Below the pieces are notes generated by a model. It ran no database searches. It saw nothing but the letters and a program-made list of their open reading frames with translations, and was not told the DNA's origin. 64,000 nucleotides of DNA. Origin: Chroococcidiopsis thermalis PCC 7203. Its GTDB lineage: Bacteria; Cyanobacteriota; Cyanobacteriia; Cyanobacteriales; Chroococcidiopsidaceae. The stretch spans positions 2,902,336 through 2,966,335 of the forward strand of contig NC_019695.1 in the NCBI RefSeq assembly GCF_000317125.1, in the 5' to 3' direction. The position numbers and the translations under genes are program-made. Of this stretch, positions 18,524 through 33,532 are shown in pieces (position 1 is the stretch's first letter; every line of letters starts with the position of its first letter).

Positions 18524-19909
18524 ATGCAAACTTCAGAAAATCCTTTAAATAATCATTTAATAGATCCAGAAACGGGGTCGATTAAGAATTTAAAAGGGTT
18601 CGATTCACAACATCCCCCCGATCCGAAACTCATCGATACCTGCGTTCACTGCGGCTTTTGCCTATCTACTTGTCCTAGTTATCGCGTCATTGGCAAAGAG
18701 ATGGATTCGCCTAGAGGTAGAATCTACCTGATGGACGCAATTAACGAAGGCGAAATTGCTCTCAATACCGCTACAGTAGAACACTTTGATTCTTGTTTGG
18801 GATGCCTTGCTTGCGTCACCACTTGTCCTTCAGGGGTGCAGTATGACAAATTAATTTCTGCCACTCGTCCCCAAGTAGAACGCAACTATCCTCGTAGTTT
18901 AGGCGATCGCCTCTACAGAAAGCTTATTTTCTCCTTCTTCCCCTATCCCCATCGCCTGCGGTGGATGCTAGTGCCTTTATTTTTGTATCAATTGTTAGGC
19001 GTGCAAAAACTCGTCCGCGCTACCAAAATCTTGAAATACATTTCTCCTAGATTGGCGGCGATGGAATCAATCTTACCCAAAATTACGCTGAAATCTTTTC
19101 GGGACGATTTGCCTACGATAATTCCAGCACAGGGAGAAAAGCGCTATCGGGTAGGAGTAATTTTAGGTTGCGTCCAACGGCTATTTTTCTCTCCCATTAA
19201 TGAAGCTACTGTCAGGGTATTAACAGCAAATGGCTGTGAAGTCGTCATCCCCAAATCTCAAGGCTGCTGTGCGGCGCTACCGCATCACCAGGGACAAGAA
19301 GAACAGGCGAAAGCACTAGCCAGACAGATGATAGATGCTTTTGCCGATACAGGCGTAGATGCGGTCATTATTAACGCTGCTGGCTGCGGTCATACTTTGA
19401 AAGAGTACGGACACTTATTGCAAGACGATCCAGAATATCGGGAAAAAGCACAAGCATTTGCAGCCAATGTCAAGGACGTACAAGAGTTTCTCGCTACTGT
19501 CGGCTTAACGACAAAACTTTCACCCCTATCTGAAAAACCTTTAACTCTGGTTTATCAGGATGCTTGTCATTTATTGCACGGGCAAAAAATTAGCGTCCAA
19601 CCCCGTCAGTTGTTGCGACAAATCCCAGGAGTGCAGTTGCGCGAACCAATCGACGCAGCTTTGTGTTGTGGCAGCGCTGGAGTTTACAATATGTTGCAAC
19701 CAGATGTTGCCGATGAATTAGGTCAGCAAAAAGTCCAAAATTTATTAAATACAGGTGCGAATTTGATTGCATCTGCCAATCCTGGTTGTACGCTGCAAAT
19801 AAGCAAGCATTTGAAATTACAAGAGAAAAAGATTTCGGTCATGCATCCGATAGAATTGTTAGATTTGGCAATCCGGGGAATACAGTTATCAGTGACCAGT
19901 AACCAGTGA
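18524..19909 (+). CDS. glcF: Glycolate dehydrogenase iron-sulphur subunit
   Basis: 461 residues. Two ferredoxin-type clusters are near the N-terminus: CVHCGFCLSTCPSYRV (about residues 40-55) and CLGCLACVTTCPSG (about 92-105). Two CCG (heterodisulfide-reductase-like) domains follow, with GCVQRLFF, GCCAALPHH, AAGCGHTLKEYG, YQDACHLLHGQ and LCCGSAGVYNM. It passes electrons from the flavin subunit towards the quinone pool. It follows glcE on the same strand. The last residues SVTSNQ and the TGA stop are read from the GTGACCAGT repeat that begins here. Confidence 0.93.
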   Translation: MQTSENPLNNHLIDPETGSIKNLKGFDSQHPPDPKLIDTCVHCGFCLSTCPSYRVIGKEMDSPRGRIYLMDAINEGEIALNTATVEHFDSCLGCLACVTTCPSGVQYDKLISATRPQVERNYPRSLGDRLYRKLIFSFFPYPHRLRWMLVPLFLYQLLGVQKLVRATKILKYISPRLAAMESILPKITLKSFRDDLPTIIPAQGEKRYRVGVILGCVQRLFFSPINEATVRVLTANGCEVVIPKSQGCCAALPHHQGQEEQAKALARQMIDAFADTGVDAVIINAAGCGHTLKEYGHLLQDDPEYREKAQAFAANVKDVQEFLATVGLTTKLSPLSEKPLTLVYQDACHLLHGQKISVQPRQLLRQIPGVQLREPIDAALCCGSAGVYNMLQPDVADELGQQKVQNLLNTGANLIASANPGCTLQISKHLKLQEKKISVMHPIELLDLAIRGIQLSVTSNQ

Positions 19910-20226
19910 CCAGTGCATTTGTAGGGGCGGGTTTGTCGATTCGATCGGCAAATCACAAACATGCTTGATAAACCCGCCCGATCGCCACGAGGAAAACAGT
20001 GACCAGTGACCAGTGACCAGTGACCAGTGCATTTGTAGGGGCGGGTTTGTCGATTCGATCGGCAAACAACAAACATGTTTGATAAACCCGCCCGATCGCC
20101 ACGAGGAAAACAGTGACCAGTGACCAGTGACCAGTGACCAGTGCATTTGTAGGGGCGGGTTTATCGATTCCGATCGGCAAATCACAAACATGTTTGATAA
20201 ACCCGCCCGATCGCCAAAACGGATTT
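19888..20226. repeat. Three tandem copies of a 114-bp palindrome-bearing repeat
   Basis: The marker GCATTTGTAGGGG starts at 19915, 20029 and 20143, an exact 114-bp period. Each unit holds GTGACCAGT heptamers followed by a hairpin with arms GGGCGGGTTT and AAACCCGCCC enclosing about 35 bp that contains CGATCGG. The copies are almost identical, so the triplication is recent. Related single copies occur at 38880 and 39648, and a half copy near 47130. No protein is supported here although open frames run through it. Confidence 0.93.
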
Positions 20227-20272
20227 ACCGATATATTTAAATCAAACAATACAAATTGTTGCGAACCTGCCG

Positions 20273-21649
20273 CTACAGAGATGGCGATCGCCTACCCAAG
20301 TTTGTCTTAAACTGTCTCCAAAACCAAGCGAATGTTGCGTATACCGAGATCGCAGCTGCGATAACTTTTACTTTGTCCCATAACAGTTGTTTCTGCCACA
20401 GTTCTAGATTCAGAAAAAATGAACTGTAACCGTTGACATTAATTCCCCCAAATGGTGCGATCGTACCTACTAAGGAAATTAGAATTGAAACTGAGGCGAT
20501 CGCTAGAAAAATTCCTCGCAGCAGCTTTGATTTTTGGATGGGTTCGAGAACGTGAGTTAACGGCACGCACGCTAATAACATAATTGAAGCGAACCATCTG
20601 ACTCCATAACTATGACCGCTATAGTTATTGCTACGAAAAATATAAAACATCACGTAAGCTAAACAAATCGCAGCAATGAATAAATACTCTTTTTTATATT
20701 TAAAACCTGGTTGCATTATCGCTCTACTCCAGCCATAAATTGCAAATAATAAAATTGGGGTATAGGATAGCAGACCTCTACTACCAAAAAGCATATGAAA
20801 AGCATAAATAGCTAAACTTTGTAAATCGTGTCCTACCAATCCTGAAAGATTACCTGCACCAAAATAAGACCCCGGATAGTCCCATAACTTAGCATTCATT
20901 GCTGGAGGAATGATACTGCCAGAAGTATAAAAATTCAACCATATATAAAGTAATATCATCGGAATACAAGCCAAAACGAAAGAAAGCTTAGCTCGATGAC
21001 ACTGATTAAATAACAAAATAGAATACAACGGAATTAAGGCGAACATTGTAATATCAGTGCTGCCAGCAAAAGCAATAAAAAATCCGGCGATCGCGGCATT
21101 TCTTACTTCGTGTCGTCTGAGTAATAAAAAGTAAAAGCTGAAGAGTAAAAGACTGCCACTAAAAGCATGATTGTTAAAAACAATTGAATATGGTAAAACT
21201 AGCGTTCCCGCCCCCGCCAGAAGCAGCACAATATTTGTCCACCGCTCGTCAATCCGAAAAAATTTGAAAATCTCGTACAAGCAAACTAGTCCTAAGCTGG
21301 ACATAACGCCCATAATTAGTACTGTTAACAAAAAGTAGGTCACAGATTGATGTGTGGCAATAGTCAGGTTAAAGACAGATTTTAGAAATAAATAAAATAC
21401 CGAACTATACAAAGCCATAATTGGTGGCTTGTCAGAATAAAAATGATTTTGATAGAAATATTTATCGCCAGTCCAGATATAAGTAGAGCGATCGATACTA
21501 AAAGTGTGAAAGTCCACCAGTGACTCAATCGTTGCCATTCTGGAAGCATCGTTCCAAGAATTAGTCTCTAATTTTGTTAAAATTGCAAACAAAAATAAGA
21601 ATGCAAAAAATATCTGCATTCTTTTCACGATAACTTTATTTAACATCAT
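20273..21649 (-). CDS. Polytopic membrane protein, GT-C glycosyltransferase-like
   Basis: 458 residues with about 10-11 hydrophobic segments. An N-terminal span is followed by an extracytoplasmic loop (NDASRMATIESLVDFHTFSIDRS, in short motifs SRMATIESLV and DKPPIMAL) that resembles the first loop of GT-C fold enzymes of the dolichyl-phosphate-mannose transferase type. The acidic pair usually needed for catalysis is plausible (D in WNDAS) but I cannot prove it. Substrate unknown. It is a single gene flanked by repeats. Confidence 0.65.
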   Translation of the reverse strand: MMLNKVIVKRMQIFFAFLFLFAILTKLETNSWNDASRMATIESLVDFHTFSIDRSTYIWTGDKYFYQNHFYSDKPPIMALYSSVFYLFLKSVFNLTIATHQSVTYFLLTVLIMGVMSSLGLVCLYEIFKFFRIDERWTNIVLLLAGAGTLVLPYSIVFNNHAFSGSLLLFSFYFLLLRRHEVRNAAIAGFFIAFAGSTDITMFALIPLYSILLFNQCHRAKLSFVLACIPMILLYIWLNFYTSGSIIPPAMNAKLWDYPGSYFGAGNLSGLVGHDLQSLAIYAFHMLFGSRGLLSYTPILLFAIYGWSRAIMQPGFKYKKEYLFIAAICLAYVMFYIFRSNNYSGHSYGVRWFASIMLLACVPLTHVLEPIQKSKLLRGIFLAIASVSILISLVGTIAPFGGINVNGYSSFFLNLELWQKQLLWDKVKVIAAAISVYATFAWFWRQFKTNLGRRSPSL

Positions 21650-21659
21650 GAATCAATAA

Positions 21660-21691
21660 TTTTGACTTTTGACTTTTGACTTTTGACTTTT
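21660..21691. repeat. Tandem heptamer repeat (TGACTTT)
   Basis: Four and a half copies of TGACTTT, period 7, right after the dtd stop codon on its downstream side. The same heptamer builds the arrays at 41669 and 48155 and the in-gene insertion at 44930. Confidence 0.85.
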
Positions 21692-22144
21692 TTATATGGC
21701 TTCTCGCTCTAGTAGCAAAGTCACGGGACCATCATTATCAATAAAAACATGCATCATCGCGCCAAACTCTCCCGTTTCTACTTTTAAACCACTGTCGCGT
21801 AGCTTTTCCACAAACAGATTGTATAGGTTTTTCGCTGCTTCTGGTGCAGCCGAGCGGTCGAAGGAAGGGCGGCGACCTTTACGACAATCGCCATACAGAG
21901 TAAACTGACTGACAACTAAGAGTTCGCCATCGATTTCTGTGACGGATTTTTGCCAGCGATCGTTCCCTTCCTCAGCACCAAATAGACGCAATTCCAAACA
22001 TTTACGTGCTATCCAGTCCAGTTCTGCTTCCGTATCAGTATCGGCAATTCCCACCAGCAAGTTTAAACCCCGTCCAATTTTGCCAATAGTTTGTTCGCCA
22101 ACGGTGACGTAAGAAGATTTAACTCGCTGAATGATGACGCGCAT
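21692..22144 (-). CDS. dtd: D-aminoacyl-tRNA deacylase
   Basis: Removes D-amino acids (and glycine from tRNA-Ala) mis-attached to tRNA, protecting translation. I use the ATG at 22144 ([13 protein letters not shown]), giving 150 residues, the normal family length; an upstream start at 22225 would add an unconserved hydrophobic leader. Family landmarks are [17 protein letters not shown] and [10 protein letters not shown], which carry the cross-subunit GP motif of the active site. Confidence 0.96.
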   Translation of the reverse strand: MRVIIQRVKSSYVTVGEQTIGKIGRGLNLLVGIADTDTEAELDWIARKCLELRLFGAEEGNDRWQKSVTEIDGELLVVSQFTLYGDCRKGRRPSFDRSAAPEAAKNLYNLFVEKLRDSGLKVETGEFGAMMHVFIDNDGPVTLLLEREAI

Positions 22145-22232
22145 AGTGACGAAATAGAGAGTAAAGAGCGATCGCCATATTACTATTACCAAATATGCCA
22201 ATGGCGATCGCTTTTCCAGCACCAAAAATTTC

Positions 22233-26279
<4,047 letters not shown>

Positions 26280-26551
26280 TGCTAACTAGCTTTTCCCTGG
26301 CGATAGAAGATAGCAATTAACGAGCAAAATACAGAGGAAATGCAATCCAAAAATTGCTATCAAGCCGATCTTTAATCAAGCTACTTTATAGGAATCGCTT
26401 AAGTTTACAAGTAGCAAGAATTTGTTACATGGGAAAAGCCGATCGCCTAATATATCAAAACCTTAGCGATCAAAAATGACTCGCCAGTTGCTACAGGGCG
26501 CGGAAACCGCCTCACCACAATGTTTCCGCTGTACAAACCTTGCCGCGATTT

Positions 26552-27094
26552 TCAATTGCTAGACTTGTATCCGAGTGATACTTCACGTTCAGCCGACTGT
26601 AGTTTCTCTGCTGGCTGCGCTGGTGACTGTACCGTTAAGACAGAACAAGAAGCGTGATGCAAGACGTAATTGCTGACACTACCCATAAAAAATTCAGATA
26701 AACCCCTGCGTCCCCTGCGTCCGGTGACAATTAAATCTGCCTTCCAAGCCAAAGCAAAGTCGCAAATCAGCCGCCCAGGACTACCTGATAGTTGCCGAAA
26801 TTCCACGTTGAGCCCAGCAGCCATTGCTTCTTGATGGCGCGATCGCAACATGTCCAAACCTTGTTTTGTAAACGCTTCTCGCTGCTGTTGGTACAATTCC
26901 ATATTTTTTTCATACACCGATGGATAGTATTCCAAGCTCGGTAAAATCGGTGTAGGGCTGCCAAGTTCTTCTTCCGATACTACGTGCAACAACATCAGGC
27001 TGGCGTTGTTTGCCTTAGCTAAAGACAAAGCTGTATCGAACACCTGTTTGCTACTTTTTGACGTATCTACTGCAACCAAAATTTTCTGGAACAT
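26552..27094 (-). CDS. Universal stress protein (UspA family)
   Basis: 180 residues, single Usp domain. The N-terminal strand MFQKILVAVDTSKSSKQV and the C-terminal ATP-binding signature TGRRGRRGLSEFFMGSVS (G-x2-G-x9-G-S type) are both present, so it probably binds ATP. The extra 25 residues at the C-terminus (PAEKLQSAERE) show no domain. It is divergent from cydA, 313 bp away. The role in stress is by family only. Confidence 0.93.
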   Translation of the reverse strand: MFQKILVAVDTSKSSKQVFDTALSLAKANNASLMLLHVVSEEELGSPTPILPSLEYYPSVYEKNMELYQQQREAFTKQGLDMLRSRHQEAMAAGLNVEFRQLSGSPGRLICDFALAWKADLIVTGRRGRRGLSEFFMGSVSNYVLHHASCSVLTVQSPAQPAEKLQSAEREVSLGYKSSN

Positions 27095-27407
27095 AACAAC
27101 CGCCTTTGCAATTCGTAATTCGTAATTCGTAATTATTGATGAATCGAGTCAATGTTCAATATATAAAAATAATTTGAGGAAATTGTGAGGAATCAGTTGT
27201 CAGTGTAGAGACGTTACATGTAACGTCTGTACAAAGTTATGAGCGATCGGTTAACTGTCTTCACGCAGTGTAGCGCAGCGTTTACTGTCAACCATCAATT
27301 AGCCATGACTCATTACCCATTACCACTTCCTACTTACAAACTTTTAATTTTCTCAAATGCTCAGCCTCGATAAAATGGCACTGCACTGAAATAAGAGACG
27401 AGCATTC
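27095..27407. other. Divergent spacer between usp and cydA with a 28-bp palindrome
   Basis: A 313-bp spacer. It holds ATTCGTA heptamers (27112-27133), an A/T-rich stretch, an imperfect copy of the GTAGAGACGTTA palindrome at 27205-27232 (one mismatch in the right arm, GTCTGTAC), and CAGTGTAGCGCAGCG near 27266. Promoters of both genes must lie here, but I cannot point to -10/-35 boxes with confidence. Confidence 0.6.
27205..27232. repeat. 28-bp palindrome (GTAGAGACGTTA family), copy 3
   Basis: Left arm GTAGAGACGTTA, centre CATG, right arm TAACGTCTGTAC with one mismatch. It is the only one of the five copies with a damaged arm. Confidence 0.88.
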
Positions 27408-28853
27408 ATGGATTTTCTCTCCAATACCGTCGTGCTGTCGCGGATGCAGTTTGCGCTGACTGCTCTATTTCACATGCTTTGGCCCACGATTACTACAGGC
27501 GTGGGAATATATTTGGTCATCGTTGAGGGATTATGGCTGAGGACTCGTAACCCTGACTATTACTACCATGCCCGTTTTTGGTCTAAGCTTTACGTGCTAA
27601 ATTTTGGCATTGGGGTAGCGACGGGAATCCCAATGGAATTCCAGTTTGGGACGAACTGGGCTCCATTTTCCGAGGCTGTGGGCAACTTTTTCGGCAGCGT
27701 CATCGGGTTTGAAGCTGCTTGGGCTTTTATGCTAGAGGCTGCTTTCTTGGGAATTATGCTATTTGGCTGGGAGCGCGTCAACTCTACCATTCACTACGTG
27801 GCGACGATTATGGTGGCGTTGGGCGCTAACTTATCTACGTTGTGGATTTTAACAGCAAACTCTTGGATGCAATCGCCAGCGGGTGGAGAAATTGTCAATG
27901 GTAAGTTTATTGTCAGGGATTACTTTCAAGCGATCGCTAATCCATTTATGGCAAAGAGTGTCCTGCACATGTTCTTCGCCACGTTAGAGACTTCGCTGTT
28001 TCTCGTCGGCGGGATTAGTGCGTGGTACATTCTCAACAATCGCCACCCAGCTTTCTTTTCTAAGTCTTTACGAATCGTTTTAGCAGCCGCGATCGCAGTT
28101 GCGCCCATGCAGATTTACATCGGACATTTAAGTGGCGAACAGGTCTATCACTATCAACCTGCTAAACTTGCTGCGATGGAAGCACAATGGGAAACCACCC
28201 CTGCCGGACAACCTGCTGACTGGAGTTTGGTTGCATTACCTAACGATAAAGCGCAAAAAAACAATTGGGAAATTATCATTCCTAATGCTTTAGGATACAT
28301 TCTAGAATTCAAACAAAATCTCACGGAACCTGTTGTGGGACTGAGAGATTTTAAACCAGAAGATCGACCGCATTTAGTTGGTTTGATATATTATTCCTTC
28401 CGCATTATGATCGGCATTGGATTTTTCCTGGCTTTCCTAATGCTATGGAGTATGCTTTACTGGTTACTTGGTAAGCTGAATAGCAAAAAAATCACTGAGC
28501 AGCGCTGGCTATTACGTACCTGGATTTTTGCGGCTCCTTTAGGATTTATCGCGATCGATTCTGGCTGGATCGTGCGCTGTGTTGGACGGCAACCGTGGAC
28601 GTTATACAATCAAATTCGCACAGTAGATTCTGCTTCTCACGTTCCTGCTAGTAATGTTTTAGTTTCGCTGTCAGGTTTTGCGATCGTTTATGCGGTGTTA
28701 TTTGTTGCCACATTGTATTTTGGTAGCCGCATTATTCGCAAAGGACCAAATTTAGAATTACCAATTCCAGGTGTGGAAACTATTCGTCCTGCTATCGATA
28801 CTTCCCCCGGTGAATTTGTTCCCGACGAACGCCCGGTAGAAGCACAGCAGTAG
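27408..28853 (+). CDS. cydA: Cytochrome bd quinol oxidase subunit I
   Basis: Haem-bearing subunit of a terminal oxidase that reduces oxygen with quinol. 481 residues with about nine membrane spans. The haem-ligand region FHMLWPTITTG near residue 20, the GRQPW motif (GRQPWTLYNQIRT) and the quinol-loop sequence are visible. The Q-loop is short, as in CIO-like/short-loop enzymes. The next gene is cydB, 88 bp downstream. In cyanobacteria this acts as an alternative respiratory oxidase and electron valve, which is known for the family and not shown here. Confidence 0.96.
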   Translation: MDFLSNTVVLSRMQFALTALFHMLWPTITTGVGIYLVIVEGLWLRTRNPDYYYHARFWSKLYVLNFGIGVATGIPMEFQFGTNWAPFSEAVGNFFGSVIGFEAAWAFMLEAAFLGIMLFGWERVNSTIHYVATIMVALGANLSTLWILTANSWMQSPAGGEIVNGKFIVRDYFQAIANPFMAKSVLHMFFATLETSLFLVGGISAWYILNNRHPAFFSKSLRIVLAAAIAVAPMQIYIGHLSGEQVYHYQPAKLAAMEAQWETTPAGQPADWSLVALPNDKAQKNNWEIIIPNALGYILEFKQNLTEPVVGLRDFKPEDRPHLVGLIYYSFRIMIGIGFFLAFLMLWSMLYWLLGKLNSKKITEQRWLLRTWIFAAPLGFIAIDSGWIVRCVGRQPWTLYNQIRTVDSASHVPASNVLVSLSGFAIVYAVLFVATLYFGSRIIRKGPNLELPIPGVETIRPAIDTSPGEFVPDERPVEAQQ

Positions 28854-28854
28854 A

Positions 28855-28938
28855 AATTCAAAATTCAAAATTCAAAATTCAAAATTAAGAAATTAACCTT
28901 CTAACCTCACCAATTACCAATTACCAATTACCCGTTAC
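28855..28938. repeat. Heptamer arrays in the cydA-cydB spacer
   Basis: AAATTCA copies (28855-28886) then CCAATTA copies (28912-28933), both with period 7, fill the spacer between the two oxidase genes. This is a second case of such arrays inside an operon. Confidence 0.82.
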
Positions 28939-28941
28939 TAC

Positions 28942-29955
28942 ATGGAGACTCTAACATATTTTCTCCCCCAAGTTTGGTTTGGAATTTTGGCACTGTTCCT
29001 ATTTCTCTACGTCATGCTAGACGGTTTCGATTTGGGGGTAGGTATTCTCTCGCTGACTTCTGATGATGAGGAGCGGCGAGGACTGTTAATGACGAGCTTG
29101 AGTAATATTTGGGATGCTAACGAAACTTGGTTGGTATTAATGGGAGGCGGTTTATTTGGTGCATTTCCCCTCGCTTACAGTACAATTTTAAGCGCGCTTT
29201 ACATCCCAATTATTACGATGGTATTTGGGTTTATTTTTCGAGCTGTTGCTTTTGAATTTCGCGAACAAGCAAAGCGCAAATTGATTTGGAATGTGGCGTT
29301 TGGCGCGGGAAGCTTTTTAGCGGCTCTCGGTCAAGGATTTGCTTTAGGTAGTGTATTAGAAGGCATTAAAGTTGATGAAGCCGGACATTTTATTGGTAGC
29401 ACTTGGGACTGGCTGAGTTGGCAGTCAATATTAATTGCTCTGACGTTGATTCAAGCTTACGTGTTAATTGGTTCGACTTATTTAATTTGGAAAACGGAAG
29501 GAGAGTTACAGGAAACTCATTACAAAACTGCGAGAATAGCTGCCTTTACTACTTTGATCGGAGCAATTTTTATCACAATTTCCACTCCTATATTTTACGA
29601 AAGTGCTAGAACTCGCTTATTTCAACAGCCACTCGTCTATATTTTCGGCATCATTCCTGTCGTAGGCATACTTTTAATCTCTCGGCTTTTAGGTAGTCTC
29701 GATCGCAAGCAAGAACGAGCGCCATTTGTCTGGACAATTTTACTGTTCGTCCTTACTTTCATCGGACTGGCTTTAGTTGTCTTTCCCTACATTATTCCGC
29801 CTAATATTACAATTTATGAGGCATCGGCTGACCCTAGTTCGTTAGTCATCATGATTATCTTTATTGGTTTTCTCATCCCTGTCATGCTGTTTTACAACCT
29901 CTATCAATACGTCGTATTTAGAGGTAAGGTAACGGGGGGACATTATGGGGAATAA
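28942..29955 (+). CDS. cydB: Cytochrome bd quinol oxidase subunit II
   Basis: 337 residues, about eight membrane spans. It opens with the family signature around VWFGILALFLFLYVMLDGFDLGVG, shown by LDGFDLGVG, then SNIWDANETWLV and LSALYIPI. It forms the heterodimer with CydA. It is encoded 88 bp downstream of cydA on the same strand, and is convergent with the MscS gene, from which it is separated by a 17-bp GGTGGGC palindrome. Confidence 0.96.
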   Translation: METLTYFLPQVWFGILALFLFLYVMLDGFDLGVGILSLTSDDEERRGLLMTSLSNIWDANETWLVLMGGGLFGAFPLAYSTILSALYIPIITMVFGFIFRAVAFEFREQAKRKLIWNVAFGAGSFLAALGQGFALGSVLEGIKVDEAGHFIGSTWDWLSWQSILIALTLIQAYVLIGSTYLIWKTEGELQETHYKTARIAAFTTLIGAIFITISTPIFYESARTRLFQQPLVYIFGIIPVVGILLISRLLGSLDRKQERAPFVWTILLFVLTFIGLALVVFPYIIPPNITIYEASADPSSLVIMIIFIGFLIPVMLFYNLYQYVVFRGKVTGGHYGE

Positions 29956-29979
29956 TTCAGAAGTCAGGAGACAAAAATA

Positions 29980-29996
29980 GGTGGGCAATGCCCACC
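29980..29996. repeat. GGTGGGC/GCCCACC palindrome, copy 1
   Basis: Arms GGTGGGC and GCCCACC around AAT, between the convergent cydB and MscS genes. The same palindrome lies at 33477 and 51164, also at gene 3' ends. Confidence 0.88.
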
Positions 29997-30000
29997 CTAC

Positions 30001-31812
30001 TTACGATTTATGACTCATTTGGTCATTTGGATCGAGGTGCGATCGTAAAACAGAAGGAGTATGTACCCAGACAGCTTGTTGCGGTACGGGAATAGCAATA
30101 TCGGCGATATCGAAAGCCTTTTTCAATCGACGGCGATATTCTCTGGCTACATCCCATTGTTTGAGGGGTTGGGTTTTAATCCAAACCCGAATAATTAAAC
30201 CGCGATCGCCAAAATTATCAACTCCTAGTACTTCTGGTCTTTCTAGAATTTGATCTCGCCACTGGGGATCTCGATCCATTTCTACACCCACCTCCTCAAT
30301 TAAAAATAATGCTTGGTCGAGATTGGCATTGTAAGCAACGGGTATACTTAAATCGGCACGCGACCACCGACTAGAAAGGTTTGCCACAATTTTAATTTCA
30401 CTATTGGGAATAGTAATTAATCTACCTTCAGCATCGCGTAACTGAGTGATTCGCAGATTGAGATTTTCTACCAAACCGCCAAAAGTACCGACGTTAATTA
30501 CGTCACCTACGGCGTACTGGTCTTCTACAATAATCAAAAAGCCATTGATCGCATCTTTAATTAAACTTTGGGATGCTAGAGATATGGCTACACCAAGTAG
30601 CCCCGCACCAGCTAACACTGGAACTAAATCTACACCCAGAGTTGAAAGGACAAGTAGTAAGCCCAAAGCGACAATACTAATAGTGGTCACGCTTTTAGCA
30701 ACACCAGAAATTGTCATTACCCGCAGTTGCAAGCGTACGTAGTCTTGAGCGCCTAATAAGGCATTATTCGCCAGTGCATGAGTAAAGCGATCGATCGCAA
30801 CATAGCTGGCGCGAGTGGCGACATAGGCTCCAATTGAGACAAGTCCAATCACGGCGGGAATTCTGACGATTGGAATTTGGAGTATCGCTAGAATCCAAAC
30901 TGGAATAAACCGCGTGTAAGGGAACAACCCTAAAATTACCAGCGTTCCGCCAACCCATACGCCAGTTTGAGATAGCTGAAATATTCTTCGCCTGACTTCT
31001 CGTAAGTTATTTTGCTGTTGCTGCGTTAATTGTGTCGTGACTGACTCTGAGGGATCTGTGGGAGTCGTCGAAATTGGTATGACTCGATCTAAACGATCGC
31101 GCCAACGGCGAATTCCCCAGCTAGCCACTACGATACCCACAAAAATTCCAGTGGCGATCGCACCTCGGCGGATCAAAACTTGAGGTTTTCGTTCCTCTTT
31201 TGCCGCTTTCAGCTCTTGTGGCAGAGATTGTACTAATTTGCGTGCCAAATTTTGCACGCTTGTTTCTCCTTGAACCTCAGCATCTAAATCGGTGGGAGTG
31301 AAGAGATACTGCTGATTAATCGAAATGGCTGGCAGAGTTTGAGATACACCCGTGGGACTATTTGCATCCGTAATCGTTTGGCGTTGAGATTTGACTTCCA
31401 GTTCCTCCTCAGAATTGCTGGCAAAGTAATCTTCGCTAATTTTTTCTAAGTTTGACTGCACCTCATTGACCCGCTTAGCTAACTCCTCCCTAGAAGATGC
31501 CGTAACCTGAAACAAACGACGACCATCTAAGGTAATCCAGTCAGTATAGATCTGTCTTTGAGGATTATTGCGATCGCGAGTTGGTTGGTAAGCAGATAGA
31601 AAATTGTCGATTCCTGGGAGATCGAGTGAATGTAAACCTGGAATAGGTAACGATTGCTGTAAATTCGCTGGTTGTGTCGGCTTGGCTAGAGTGGGGGCAA
31701 TAACTGAAGCATTCAGCACGATTGAACCCAAAATGCCACAAGTGAAACACATGACTAGCCGTCGTCTGCTTTTTGGTTTAGCGATCGCCTGAATTTGAGA
31801 GCGCACGTCCAC
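30001..31812 (-). CDS. MscS-family mechanosensitive channel with periplasmic N-terminal region
   Basis: 603 residues. A signal-like hydrophobic segment (about 22-43) is followed by about 160 residues of extracytoplasmic sequence with TDWITLDGRRLFQV, then about five membrane spans (from about 210). The pore-lining and MscS beta domain follow (GLLGVAISLASQSLIKDAINGF, QYAVGDVINVGTFGG, IPNSEI). The C-terminal cytoplasmic part ends with VWIKTQPLKQWDVAREYRRRLK. Such channels release osmolytes on hypo-osmotic shock. Larger than minimal MscS (about 280 residues) because of the N-terminal module. Confidence 0.9.
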   Translation of the reverse strand: MDVRSQIQAIAKPKSRRRLVMCFTCGILGSIVLNASVIAPTLAKPTQPANLQQSLPIPGLHSLDLPGIDNFLSAYQPTRDRNNPQRQIYTDWITLDGRRLFQVTASSREELAKRVNEVQSNLEKISEDYFASNSEEELEVKSQRQTITDANSPTGVSQTLPAISINQQYLFTPTDLDAEVQGETSVQNLARKLVQSLPQELKAAKEERKPQVLIRRGAIATGIFVGIVVASWGIRRWRDRLDRVIPISTTPTDPSESVTTQLTQQQQNNLREVRRRIFQLSQTGVWVGGTLVILGLFPYTRFIPVWILAILQIPIVRIPAVIGLVSIGAYVATRASYVAIDRFTHALANNALLGAQDYVRLQLRVMTISGVAKSVTTISIVALGLLLVLSTLGVDLVPVLAGAGLLGVAISLASQSLIKDAINGFLIIVEDQYAVGDVINVGTFGGLVENLNLRITQLRDAEGRLITIPNSEIKIVANLSSRWSRADLSIPVAYNANLDQALFLIEEVGVEMDRDPQWRDQILERPEVLGVDNFGDRGLIIRVWIKTQPLKQWDVAREYRRRLKKAFDIADIAIPVPQQAVWVHTPSVLRSHLDPNDQMSHKS

Positions 31813-33451
<1,639 letters not shown>

Positions 33452-33476
33452 TCGATCTGAGATTCTTTTAAGGATG

Positions 33477-33499
33477 TAGGGTGGGCAATGCCCACCCTA
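33477..33499. repeat. GGTGGGC/GCCCACC palindrome, copy 2
   Basis: Eleven-base arms (TAGGGTGGGCA and TGCCCACCCTA) around a single base, 25 bp past the ahcY stop. It could be a rho-independent-like hairpin although a T-run is missing. Confidence 0.88.
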
Positions 33500-33532
33500 T
33501 TGCATATTCAACGTTCTTGTCGAGGCAGTTCA

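Noticed and set aside
19889-20249. Several overlapping minus-strand open frames of about 100 codons with repeated LVTGHWSL sequence.
   Set aside because: They are translations of the 114-bp tandem repeat in all frames and their repetition mirrors the DNA repeat, not a protein domain.
26462-26540. A possible small RNA or tRNA-like fold in the usp-regulator gap.
   Set aside because: The stretch resembles a dispersed repeat (CGCCAGTTGCTACAGGGCG) also seen inside lnt. No cloverleaf with a conserved TTCGA loop was found.
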